Shown here: positions 14,835 to 22,604 of the stretch, one piece after another
Numbering within the stretch: position 1 is the first letter of the stretch
Layout: each line of letters starts with the position of its first letter
Source: TMED27 sp045106175
GTDB taxonomy: Bacteria > Pseudomonadota > Alphaproteobacteria > Micavibrionales > Micavibrionaceae
Assembly (NCBI GenBank): GCA_045106175.1
Contig: JBGCEF010000005.1
Location: forward strand, 1-23,416
Length of the DNA stretch: 23,416 nt
Reading direction: 5' to 3'
Translations under genes and position numbers: made by a program
The notes under the pieces: generated by a model
What the model was told of the DNA's origin: nothing
Databases searched by the model: none
What the model saw: only the letters and a program-made list of their open reading frames with translations

Positions 14835-16169
14835 TTATTCCGCGTATTCATCGATATCGCAGCCGATTTCGTTCATAAGTGTCATGAAATTTGGAAAGCT
14901 GGTGGCGATGGGAGTTGCATCATCGATTGTGATGGGTTCGTTAGTAACACTGCCGAATGTGAGGAAGGCCATAGCAATACGATGATCCAAGGCAGTTTTA
15001 ATATGTCCGCCGCCAATGGGTGCTTGGCCGTTGCTATTGATGGTTAGGCTGTCTTCGCCCATATCTAAAGAGATTCCACAAGCTTGTAGGCCTTGTGCGA
15101 CCATGAGGAGGCGATCGCTTTCTTTAACGCGGAGTTCTGCAAGATCGGTCATTTTGGTAGTGCCAGAAGCGCAGGATGCAATCATTGAAAAGATTGGGAA
15201 TTCGTCGATCATTGCAGGGACGAGTGTTGGGTCTAGATCGACGCCTTTTAGGGGGCCGATGCCGCGTACACGAATGTCGGCGACAGGTTCGCCGCCTTCT
15301 ATTGATTGGTTGATGAATTCAATGTCAGCGCCCATGGATTGAAGCGCGGTATAAAAACCGATGCGTGTTGGGTTGATGCAGATATGATTGATGGTGAGGT
15401 CTGAGCCCTCATTCATAATTGCGGCGGCAACGGGAAAGGCGGCAGATGATGGGTCGCCCGGTACATCTACGGCGCATGCCTGCATAGTTTGGCCGCCTTT
15501 AACGTGGATGGCTTTTGCTTTGTTGCCTAAATCTTCGATATCGACATCAATGCCAAAGTGGCGCAGCATATTTTCGCTGTGGTCGCGGGTTGGTTGTTCT
15601 TCGATGATTGTTGTTGTGCCGTTTGCATTAAGTCCAGCAAGCATGATGGCGGACTTAACTTGGGCGGAGGCTACTGGGAGTTTGTATTCAATAGATTTGC
15701 ATTCTTTGGCGCCTGTGACAGTCATAGGAAGTTTGTCGCCGTCGCGCCCCATAAATTCAGCGCCCATTTCAGAGAGTGGTGTCATGATGCGTTTCATGGG
15801 ACGTTTTATAAGCGAGTCATCGCCAGTGAATGTTGCTGTAATATCGTGTCCTGCGACAATGCCCATGAGTAGGCGGGTTGAGGTTCCGCTATTGCCCATT
15901 TCTAAATGGTGCTGGGGTTGTTTTAAATTTCCGAGGCCGACGCCGAATGTGCGCCATAGCCCGTCGTCGCCACGTTCAATTTTTGCGCCCATTGCACGCA
16001 TGGCATCAGCCGTGTGTAGGACATCTTCGCCTTCGAGGAGGCCGCTGATCATTGTTTCGCCTTCGGTCATGGCGCCGAACATCAGCGAGCGGTGGGATAT
16101 AGATTTGTCACCGGGGACTTTTGTTATGCCATTAATGGATGAGGATTGTTTTGAAATTGCTTTTACCAT
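14835..16169 (-). CDS. aroA: 3-phosphoshikimate 1-carboxyvinyltransferase (EPSP synthase)
   Basis: AroA transfers the enolpyruvyl group of PEP to shikimate 3-phosphate. The substrate-binding VPGDKSISHR (18-27), GNSGTSTR (92-99), SAQVKSA, DEFPI, LRVKESDR and LDHRIAMAF motifs are all intact. Details such as RPMKRIMTPL, TRDHSENMLRHFG and VPGDPSSAAFPVAAA resemble the class II enzymes of Agrobacterium-like bacteria. At the position where the CP4 enzyme has Ala100, this protein has Gly (GNSGT), so glyphosate tolerance cannot be read from it. Start is uncertain: TTG 16205, ATG 16181 and ATG 16169 are in frame and none has a ribosome-binding site; 16169 gives 444 residues and the expected N-terminus. 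Confidence 0.94.
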   Translation of the reverse strand: MVKAISKQSSSINGITKVPGDKSISHRSLMFGAMTEGETMISGLLEGEDVLHTADAMRAMGAKIERGDDGLWRTFGVGLGNLKQPQHHLEMGNSGTSTRLLMGIVAGHDITATFTGDDSLIKRPMKRIMTPLSEMGAEFMGRDGDKLPMTVTGAKECKSIEYKLPVASAQVKSAIMLAGLNANGTTTIIEEQPTRDHSENMLRHFGIDVDIEDLGNKAKAIHVKGGQTMQACAVDVPGDPSSAAFPVAAAIMNEGSDLTINHICINPTRIGFYTALQSMGADIEFINQSIEGGEPVADIRVRGIGPLKGVDLDPTLVPAMIDEFPIFSMIASCASGTTKMTDLAELRVKESDRLLMVAQGLQACGISLDMGEDSLTINSNGQAPIGGGHIKTALDHRIAMAFLTFGSVTNEPITIDDATPIATSFPNFMTLMNEIGCDIDEYAE

Positions 16170-16258
16170 GATAGCAGACATACAAGTTTGCTGTTCAATA
16201 ATCAATATTTAGTGGCTAAGAATTAGCTGCAGGCATCTCTGTAATGAGATTTATATGA

Positions 16259-18463
16259 TTAGCTTTTGTCAAAGCTATCAAGTTTACCGTTGTAATTAAG
16301 GGCAAATTCCAAAAAATCGTCTTCATGGATTGGGCGGCAGTATCTGAAGCCTTGCACTTCATCACAGCCTTCATCTTGTAAGAATTTTTCGTGTTCGATT
16401 GTCTCGACGCCTTCCGCAATGACCTTAAGGTTGAGCGCGCGCCCTAGTGCAATTATTGTGCGGGCGATGGCAGCGTCGTCTTGGTCATTTAGTGCGTTGC
16501 GGATAAAGCTTTGGTCGATTTTTAAGCGATCGATTGGGAATTGACGTAGATAAGAAAGTGAAGAATAGCCCGTTCCGAAATCATCAATGGCTAGTTCTAC
16601 GCCGATTGCGTGGAGATTTTGAAGTGTTTGAATAGTGTGTTGAATGTCATCCATAAAGACACTTTCAGTCACTTCTAATTCAACTTTGTGTGGGTTGATA
16701 CCGATAGCATTGAGGGTTTTTTGCGTGTAAGCGCAGATATCACTTTGTGAAAATTGGTGTGCTGATACGTTGATTGCGATTCGGATATCCAAATTATGGT
16801 CGTCGTGCCAGCTTTTTGCGGTTCGGCATGCTTTTTCCATGACCCATTCGCCGATTGGTACAATTAGACCTGATTGTTCTGCAACCGGAATAAATTCACC
16901 TGGAGAAATGAAGGTGCTTCCTTCTTTGCTGTTATCTTTTTTCCACCAGCGAAGAAGAGCTTCCGCGCCAATAATTTCACCTGACCTAAGGTCTAGTTGT
17001 GGTTGATAGTACAGTTGAAGTTCTTCGTGTTCCATCGCGTCGCGTAGGTCGCGTAGCATTTGGAAACGTGCTTGGACGGCGCGGTCGAAGTCTTCAGAAT
17101 ATTCTTTAATACGATCGCGTCCTTCTTCTTTGGCGCGGTTTAACGCGATATCAGCGTTTTTCAGAACTTGATCAGGATCTGTAGCGTCATCGGGGAATGT
17201 TGATACGCCGATTGATGAGCGGATCTGGAATGTTTCATTAAAGACTTTGAAGGGTTCGTTTTTGATTACGGCGGCGATGCGCTCTGCGACATCACGAGCG
17301 GTGTTGATATCGGTTGTTAATGGCATCATAACCGCGAATTCATCCTCGCCCGATCTAGATACAATCGCGCTTTCGGGCAGGGCGGAGCTTAGGCGTTTTC
17401 CGACGCCGCGCAAAATTGCATCTCCTACATTGTGCCCCATGGAGTCGTTAACGTCTTTAAAATGGTCAAGGTCAATTGTGACAACACCGAAACGGCTTGA
17501 TTCCCCTTCTGCATTAAGGCGTGATTTTTCAGCTAATGTCTGAAGGAATAATGTCCGGTTTGGAAGGCTTGTGAGAGTGTCATAATAAGCCAGTTTGTGA
17601 ATTTTATCTTCGGCAGCACTGCGGATTTGGTTGATATTGGCAGCGTTTTGTTTGATAAGGCTTTGTGCAATATCGATGGCGCTGCCGATTTCATCGTTAG
17701 GATCAAACGGCGAATCTTTTATTTGTGGGCTTTCTGGGTTTTTGTAAGCTTCCATCAAATTTTCACGCATGAATAAGATGGGTTCTAATAGCCATCTTCC
17801 GAGCGCGATCATCAAAACGGTTGTTACGAATAGGGACATCAGCATCATAATTTTGATAGTGTCCATCACGAATTGGAAGAGTTCTTCTTGGATGTGTGAT
17901 GAGTCCATTCTAACGACCATGAAATATGACCCTGAGACCGTATTTATCTTTTGGATGAACTCATATGTTGTTCCGTCTGAGCTGCGATAGGTTCTTGTTA
18001 GGTTATTTGTATCAATAAGAGAAATAACAAGGGGGTCGCCATATTGCGCTAATAATTCTAATCGGTTTCTACTTTGATTTGATGACATCATGTTTAGCGT
18101 GTAAACGCTTATGCCGCTGACTTTAGTTGCCTGGAATAGGTTATTGACCTGATCTTGTTCTAGCGGGGATTGCAGGATCTGTGTTATGTTAACGTTCAAA
18201 AGCGGTAAAATTGCACTGCGGCCTGATTCTCTTAAATCTTTAAAGCGTCTTGTTTCAAATTCGCCCATTGTTGCAAAAACAAGCAAGCATGCTTGTACTA
18301 GCGCGATTGTCATGAAAACAACCGCTGCAATACGCCAGCTTGTCCAGCTACGCCATATTTGTGCCCTAGAAGAAATAAAGCTGTTTTTAAAGCTTAGAAA
18401 TTTACTTTTTCTGGTTTCTGCAGACACGTCAATTTCGTCTTTTGTTATAGATTTGGAGAGCAA
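16259..18463 (-). CDS. Membrane GGDEF-EAL protein with GEDEF signature, probable c-di-GMP phosphodiesterase
   Basis: A 734-residue inner-membrane signalling protein. In order: a cytoplasmic N-terminus, TM1 (about 44-66), a periplasmic sensor of about 140 residues, TM2 (about 203-222), a HAMP-like linker (about 223-280), GGDEF domain (about 288-455) and EAL domain (about 465-725). The GGDEF signature reads GEDEF (372-376); no RxxD inhibitory site precedes it. The EAL domain keeps EALLRW (501-506), Glu597/Glu600, DDFGTGYSS (627-635), Lys648 and EGVET (684-688), so hydrolysis of c-di-GMP is likely. Start is TTG at 18463, supported by GGAAGGG 5 bases upstream; the next ATG is inside TM1. A CtrA-type box lies upstream. 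Confidence 0.9.
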   Translation of the reverse strand: MLSKSITKDEIDVSAETRKSKFLSFKNSFISSRAQIWRSWTSWRIAAVVFMTIALVQACLLVFATMGEFETRRFKDLRESGRSAILPLLNVNITQILQSPLEQDQVNNLFQATKVSGISVYTLNMMSSNQSRNRLELLAQYGDPLVISLIDTNNLTRTYRSSDGTTYEFIQKINTVSGSYFMVVRMDSSHIQEELFQFVMDTIKIMMLMSLFVTTVLMIALGRWLLEPILFMRENLMEAYKNPESPQIKDSPFDPNDEIGSAIDIAQSLIKQNAANINQIRSAAEDKIHKLAYYDTLTSLPNRTLFLQTLAEKSRLNAEGESSRFGVVTIDLDHFKDVNDSMGHNVGDAILRGVGKRLSSALPESAIVSRSGEDEFAVMMPLTTDINTARDVAERIAAVIKNEPFKVFNETFQIRSSIGVSTFPDDATDPDQVLKNADIALNRAKEEGRDRIKEYSEDFDRAVQARFQMLRDLRDAMEHEELQLYYQPQLDLRSGEIIGAEALLRWWKKDNSKEGSTFISPGEFIPVAEQSGLIVPIGEWVMEKACRTAKSWHDDHNLDIRIAINVSAHQFSQSDICAYTQKTLNAIGINPHKVELEVTESVFMDDIQHTIQTLQNLHAIGVELAIDDFGTGYSSLSYLRQFPIDRLKIDQSFIRNALNDQDDAAIARTIIALGRALNLKVIAEGVETIEHEKFLQDEGCDEVQGFRYCRPIHEDDFLEFALNYNGKLDSFDKS

Positions 18464-18494
18464 GTTACCCTTCCCTGAAATTACTTTTCTTTTG

Positions 18495-18518
18495 AGTATG
18501 CCTTAACTTAGGCATACT
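18495..18518. repeat. 9-bp perfect inverted repeat in the leader of the GGDEF-EAL gene
   Basis: AGTATGCCT (18495-18503) and AGGCATACT (18510-18518) flank a 6-base spacer. It starts 32 bases upstream of the TTG start. Neither side is followed by a T run, so it is not a standard terminator. It may be an operator or a leader hairpin. Confidence 0.65.
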
Positions 18519-18529
18519 TACCATACACA

Positions 18530-18561
18530 ATGTTAAACTTATTGTCTTAAAATCCGTTTAA
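18530..18561 (-). promoter_or_regulatory. CtrA-type box and possible -10 upstream of the GGDEF-EAL gene
   Basis: A perfect TTAA-N7-TTAA box lies at 18547-18561. On the minus strand a TAACAT (18535-18530, 4 of 6 matches to TATAAT) follows 11 bases after it, similar to the 12-base distance at the promoter near position 66. The predicted transcript would begin near 18523. The rest of the gap 18464-18638 shows no gene. Confidence 0.4.
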
Positions 18562-18638
18562 ATAAACATATAAATTTGGGATTACTTTAGATTTTGGTAA
18601 TATTCGCTTTTTATTCATAGGGTATTGTAAAATATACC

Positions 18639-19853
18639 TTATTTTGAATGGTTGTTTCTGTTATCGGATTTTCGGCAGTGAATAAGCGTTTTGATCTCTT
18701 GATTGGTTTTTGGATCAACTGTTGTGCATGCAAAGAGGTAGTCATCGCCACCATCTTTTAGTTTTAATTTCTTTTTTAATTCGTGCGTTTCTAGGGGGAA
18801 ATTTCTGACACTTAAGTTAGCTTTTTTAAATGGAATTGCTTTCGCTTGAGGCTTATACGTATTGATAATTTTAAAAACACGCCCTGGGAAATTAGGACTA
18901 TAGTGCGTTGACGTGTGTAGGTTTGTGTTTATATGGATTTTTTGGGTTCGGGAATTTTTAGCGATTGTTTTATGACAGCCTGCTTTCATAAAGGCGGGGC
19001 TTGGCTCGTAAAGATAGCTCTGGGGTGGAGTGATTTTTGTATCAAGCGTGAGTTCGTCTTCACGATTGAATGTGATTGTATTTAGAGTTTGTCCGCTATT
19101 GTTTATTTTTGCTGCTGTTATAGGAATATTGTTTGTTTTTTTGTTAGGTTTTATGATGAAAAGAAGTTCTTTGCATTCACTATCCCATTCCACAATATGA
19201 ACGCTTTGTACGTATTCAAGTTGGTCGATGGCTTGATTTATATCCAGCATTGGTGATGTTTTTAATAAAATGTGTTTGGCTTTGATATTTGAGATGCATT
19301 CAAGAATATTGGGCGTGCAGTCTTCTAATTTTATGATGCCTTTGCGATTTTGATTGCGGCGCTGGGGGTCGATCATTGCAAGATCGAATTGAGGCATGGT
19401 TTTGATGAATGTTTCCGCGTCTATAGTGTTTGCATTAAAACGTTTTGGCGTTAATTGATTGAGATTATGTTCGATAAGTTTAGACGTGGTTTGGTCGTAA
19501 TCCACAATGTCAGCGGTTTTAAAGTTTTTAAGCATTGCCCAGCTGTCGATGCCCGTGCCACCGGTTAAATCAACGCATGCATTGCCTTTAAAAAGGCTGG
19601 CTTTGTAGTTTGCGCAAGCTTCACTAGAGGCTTGTTCGAGTGTATCGGGTTTTGGGAAAATTATCGATTGTGTTTCAAACCAAGTAGGAAGCTTTGTTTT
19701 AGCTTTTTGTCTGGATTTTATTTGATCCAGTATTAAGGCGTATGGCCAATTTGCGTTTGGTGGTTTTTTAAGGGCGAGAGTTTTTACGTCTGCGTTTTCA
19801 TGTTCGCAAATGAATGTTTGAATATCGTTATCAAGGAGAGCCTGCCAGTCCAT
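18639..19853 (-). CDS. Class I SAM-dependent methyltransferase with THUMP-like C-terminal domain
   Basis: A 404-residue protein. The N-terminal helical part contains SRQKAKTKLPTW (48-59) and SSEACANYKASL (76-87). The Rossmann methyltransferase core has the SAM-binding loop DLTGGTGIDS (95-104), the acidic VDYD (117-120), and IDPQRR (161-166) followed by LEDCTPN and LKTSPMLDI. The C-terminal part (about 305-395) with PGRVFKIINTYKP, KANLSVRNFP and LKDGGDDYLFA resembles the THUMP-like domain. From memory, this architecture is typical of Bacteroidota, so transfer is possible. The substrate is unknown. Codon use is clearly AT-rich (many Lys, Asn, Ile). It follows folE by 26 bases on the same strand; the ATG has no visible ribosome-binding site. 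Confidence 0.82.
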   Translation of the reverse strand: MDWQALLDNDIQTFICEHENADVKTLALKKPPNANWPYALILDQIKSRQKAKTKLPTWFETQSIIFPKPDTLEQASSEACANYKASLFKGNACVDLTGGTGIDSWAMLKNFKTADIVDYDQTTSKLIEHNLNQLTPKRFNANTIDAETFIKTMPQFDLAMIDPQRRNQNRKGIIKLEDCTPNILECISNIKAKHILLKTSPMLDINQAIDQLEYVQSVHIVEWDSECKELLFIIKPNKKTNNIPITAAKINNSGQTLNTITFNREDELTLDTKITPPQSYLYEPSPAFMKAGCHKTIAKNSRTQKIHINTNLHTSTHYSPNFPGRVFKIINTYKPQAKAIPFKKANLSVRNFPLETHELKKKLKLKDGGDDYLFACTTVDPKTNQEIKTLIHCRKSDNRNNHSK

Positions 19854-19879
19854 AAGAATAGCAGGCTATCAGAAAAATA

Positions 19880-20479
19880 TTATTTAATCATCTCAAGAAA
19901 ACGCAGTTGTGTGGTTTGGTTTTCGTTGAGAATACCACGGAATGTCGACGTCACAGTAGAGCTAGCGCGTTTTTTAACACCGCGGATAGACATGCATTGG
20001 TGATCGGCTTCGATGTAAACGGCGATGCCTTTGGGTGACAAAGTCTCTTGGATGCAATTTGCGATGCCGTTTGTCATGTTTTCCTGACTGACGAGACGTT
20101 TTGAGAAAATATCAACAATACGCGCAAGTTTTGAAATGCCAACAACTGCTTGATCTGGCCAATAGGCTACGTGAGCTAAGCCGTTGATTGGAACCATGTG
20201 ATGTTCACAATGTGATGTGAATTCGATGTCTTTAACAAGCACTATGTCATCAAAGCCTTCTATATCTTCGAAAGTTTTTGATAATTCTTTTGCTGGGTCT
20301 TGATTATACCCCTCAAAAAACTCGTCATACGCTTTAATCACCCGTTTGGGTGTTTCGATTAAACCTTCACGACTCGGATCTTCTCCGATATAGCGCAGAA
20401 GAGTGCGTACAGCCTCTTCTGCTTCTTGTCTGTTAGGTTTTGTGTCTGTATTCATATCGACCACTTTGGATGAAACCAT
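19880..20479 (-). CDS. folE: GTP cyclohydrolase I (type IA)
   Basis: FolE converts GTP to 7,8-dihydroneopterin triphosphate, the first step of tetrahydrofolate (and possibly queuosine) synthesis. Zinc ligands Cys91 and His94 (SHCEHHMVP) and Cys162 (DHQCMSIRGVKK) are present, as are the GISKLARIVDIFSKR and family end motifs. At 199 residues it is slightly shorter than E. coli FolE (222) but complete. The ATG at 20479 is supported by AAAGGA about 8 bases upstream; ATG at 20455 is an alternative. It is divergent from cysS with 83 bases between, and the methyltransferase gene follows 26 bases after its stop. The other folate gene here, folC, is about 15 kb away. Confidence 0.95.
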   Translation of the reverse strand: MVSSKVVDMNTDTKPNRQEAEEAVRTLLRYIGEDPSREGLIETPKRVIKAYDEFFEGYNQDPAKELSKTFEDIEGFDDIVLVKDIEFTSHCEHHMVPINGLAHVAYWPDQAVVGISKLARIVDIFSKRLVSQENMTNGIANCIQETLSPKGIAVYIEADHQCMSIRGVKKRASSTVTSTFRGILNENQTTQLRFLEMIK

Positions 20480-20526
20480 TTGAAAAATCCTTTTGTTTGG
20501 TGTCTTCTAACGCCTTAGTTTGGAAT

Positions 20527-20555
20527 TTACCAGAAAAAAAACGTAACAATTTAAT
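20527..20555 (+). promoter_or_regulatory. Possible promoter of cysS
   Basis: TTACCA (20527-20532) and TTTAAT (20550-20555) are 17 bases apart. The ATG of cysS at 20563 follows after 7 bases with no ribosome-binding site, so the transcript would start at or next to the ATG. Confidence 0.4.
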
Positions 20556-20562
20556 AGTAACT

Positions 20563-21930
20563 ATGCCGCAGCTAAGATTATTCAACAGTTTGAACCGAAA
20601 AAAAGAGAATTTTGAGCCACAAAACCCGGCGCATGTGACGATGTATGCATGTGGGCCTACGGTTTATGATTATGCCCATATTGGAAATGCGCGTATGGCG
20701 GTTGTGTTTGATTTGTTAAGCCGTGTTTTGCGTTCTCAATATTGCGCAGTGACATATGTATCGAATATTACGGATGTTGATGACAAGATTATTAAGGCAT
20801 CAAAAGATACGGGGCAGCCGATTGATGAAATCACTCAAAAATATACGCAAATTTATAATGATGATATGGCGGCTTTGGGATGTGAAAAGCCGGATATTCA
20901 ACCTTTAGCCACGCAGCATATGAGTGAGATGGTTGAAATTATAGATGGTTTGGTTGAAAGCGGTCATGCGTATGAGGCGGATGGGCATGTGTTGTTTCAT
21001 GTGCCGTCTTTTCCTGCGTATGGGGCGTTGTCGGGCCGAAGCCGTGATGAACAAATTGCAGGGGCGCGTGTGGAAGTCGCGTCTTATAAAAAAGATCCAG
21101 CCGATTTTGTGCTTTGGAAGCCATCAGCGGATGATGAGCCGGGGTGGGATTATAAATTTGGACGCGGGCGTCCAGGTTGGCATATTGAATGTTCAGCAAT
21201 GGTCGCGGCGCATATGAATTTGCCGATTGATATTCATGGCGGCGGGGCGGATTTGAAATTCCCGCATCATGAGAATGAGATTGCGCAGAGCTGTTGTTCC
21301 GTTGGGGCGACTGATGATGCGGGGGCGTTTGCGAAAACTTGGGTGCATAATGGGTTTGTCACAGTTGAAGGTGAGAAAATGTCCAAGTCATTGGGCAATT
21401 TTATTGTTTTGAATGATTTATTGGCGCGGGAGAGTATTGATGGAGCGGTTATTCGTATTGCGTTATTGTCGGCGCACTATCGCCAGCCTTTGGATTGGGG
21501 GCAGCAATGTTTGCATCAGGCGAAGAGCCTTTTAGATCGGCTTCAATCGGTTTTGCAGAAGCTTGAAGCGGTTGAGGTTGATGGGTCTGATGATATGCAT
21601 TCAGGTGTTCTTGATGCGTTGTGTGATGATTTGAATACGCCGCTGGCATTTGCCGAATTGAATGGTTTTGTTAAGCAGATTAATAAGGCGGATTCGAATG
21701 ATTACACTCATTTAAAGGCTGTGTTGATTAATACGCTTCGTTTGCTTGGAGTTGTTGTTCCGCTTACGCAGACAGATGAAGTGACGGGATTTGAGATGCT
21801 TTTGAGCGAGCGGGATCAAGCCAAAGCGGAAAAGAATTGGTCGCGCGCGGATGAAATTCGTGATGAATTGGCGGCGCAGGGCTATAAGATTATTGATATG
21901 CCTGATGGGGCAAAGTTGGAAAAGGTTTAG
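20563..21930 (+). CDS. cysS: Cysteinyl-tRNA synthetase
   Basis: CysRS charges tRNA-Cys with cysteine using ATP. The class I signature HIGN (39-42) and KMSKS (272-276) are intact. Zinc ligands are in YACGPTVYDY (Cys30), in WHIECSAM, and in FPHHENE. The 455-residue length is close to E. coli (461). The start is the ATG at 20563, which gives the usual MPQLRLFNS N-terminus; a frame extension back to 20440 would run over the divergent folE and is rejected. There is no Shine-Dalgarno sequence; a promoter-like -10 ends 7 bases before the ATG, suggesting a leaderless message. Its TAG stop is 3 bases from the stop of the convergent gene. Confidence 0.96.
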   Translation: MPQLRLFNSLNRKKENFEPQNPAHVTMYACGPTVYDYAHIGNARMAVVFDLLSRVLRSQYCAVTYVSNITDVDDKIIKASKDTGQPIDEITQKYTQIYNDDMAALGCEKPDIQPLATQHMSEMVEIIDGLVESGHAYEADGHVLFHVPSFPAYGALSGRSRDEQIAGARVEVASYKKDPADFVLWKPSADDEPGWDYKFGRGRPGWHIECSAMVAAHMNLPIDIHGGGADLKFPHHENEIAQSCCSVGATDDAGAFAKTWVHNGFVTVEGEKMSKSLGNFIVLNDLLARESIDGAVIRIALLSAHYRQPLDWGQQCLHQAKSLLDRLQSVLQKLEAVEVDGSDDMHSGVLDALCDDLNTPLAFAELNGFVKQINKADSNDYTHLKAVLINTLRLLGVVVPLTQTDEVTGFEMLLSERDQAKAEKNWSRADEIRDELAAQGYKIIDMPDGAKLEKV

Positions 21931-21933
21931 CGT

Positions 21934-22599
21934 TTATCGGGCGAGTAAGACTTTGTAGAAAAAGAAATTATTAGCTGTTGTTCCAGTTGTGCTTTCAATA
22001 CAAGCTTGTAGTTCGCCATCATAACCGTTTATTGTTCCCGATTGAGCATAGTTTCCAGTGAACCTAACTATATTGAAATCATTCGTATCTAGCGCAGGTG
22101 TGGTTGGTAATACCCCGAGTAATTCGTTCGCTTGTGTGCAAACATTTTCTGACACATTGGCAATTACGATTAACTCGCCAGCAAAGTTTTTTACATCGGG
22201 TACTATATTGGCTCCAGCAAATCTATACTCTGTTAGTAATGGATTTGAAGGGATGCCTTCTTGTGGTGGGTTTTTAGGTGTTATGCCACCACCATTTATA
22301 TTGAAAATATGACAGGCCTGATTTGCAGGTGAGTTTATGTTTGTATATCCACTTGTAAAATTATTTTCAAAACTAATTTCATTTTCACTGCATCCTCGTA
22401 ATTTTAACTGTGTTACTGCGCTAGAAATTATATCTGTGTATTCGATAATTTCTGATGCTATTAAGCGTGCGCGCTCTTCGTTGATGATGTCTGCTTTGCC
22501 ACGGCCGCTATTGGCGACAGCATAGGATAGGGCGGCGAGGAGTACTACGGCGATGAGGATGTAAAACAGGACATTTCCGGATTCGTGATATGATTTCAT
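21934..22599 (-). CDS. Membrane-anchored pilin-like hypothetical protein, 221 aa
   Basis: The N-terminus is short, then residues 8-29 form one hydrophobic helix (SGNVLFYILIAVVLLAALSY region), followed by a polar Gly/Asn/Thr-rich globular part. This looks like type IV pilin or pseudopilin topology, but the usual Glu at position +5 after the processing Gly is missing, so it is not a canonical prepilin. The C-terminal part contains four cysteines (about residues 70, 95, 153 and 199) that could form disulfides outside the cytoplasm. I do not know its function. It follows the upstream gene by 5 bases and is convergent with cysS, with stops 3 bases apart. Confidence 0.65.
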   Translation of the reverse strand: MKSYHESGNVLFYILIAVVLLAALSYAVANSGRGKADIINEERARLIASEIIEYTDIISSAVTQLKLRGCSENEISFENNFTSGYTNINSPANQACHIFNINGGGITPKNPPQEGIPSNPLLTEYRFAGANIVPDVKNFAGELIVIANVSENVCTQANELLGVLPTTPALDTNDFNIVRFTGNYAQSGTINGYDGELQACIESTTGTTANNFFFYKVLLAR

Positions 22600-22604
22600 G
22601 ATGG

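Noticed and set aside
15388..16212. Long plus-strand frame (274 codons) opposite aroA
   Set aside because: It is the mirror frame of a clearly conserved gene; its composition (Ser/Pro/Met-rich) is that of antisense translation and it shows no family motif.
18495..18518. Inverted repeat as an intrinsic terminator
   Set aside because: Neither arm is followed by a T run on its strand, and the stem is only moderately GC-rich.
20440..20562. N-terminal extension of cysS
   Set aside because: It runs into the divergent folE coding region and has no resemblance to the CysRS N-terminus; the ATG at 20563 fits the family.
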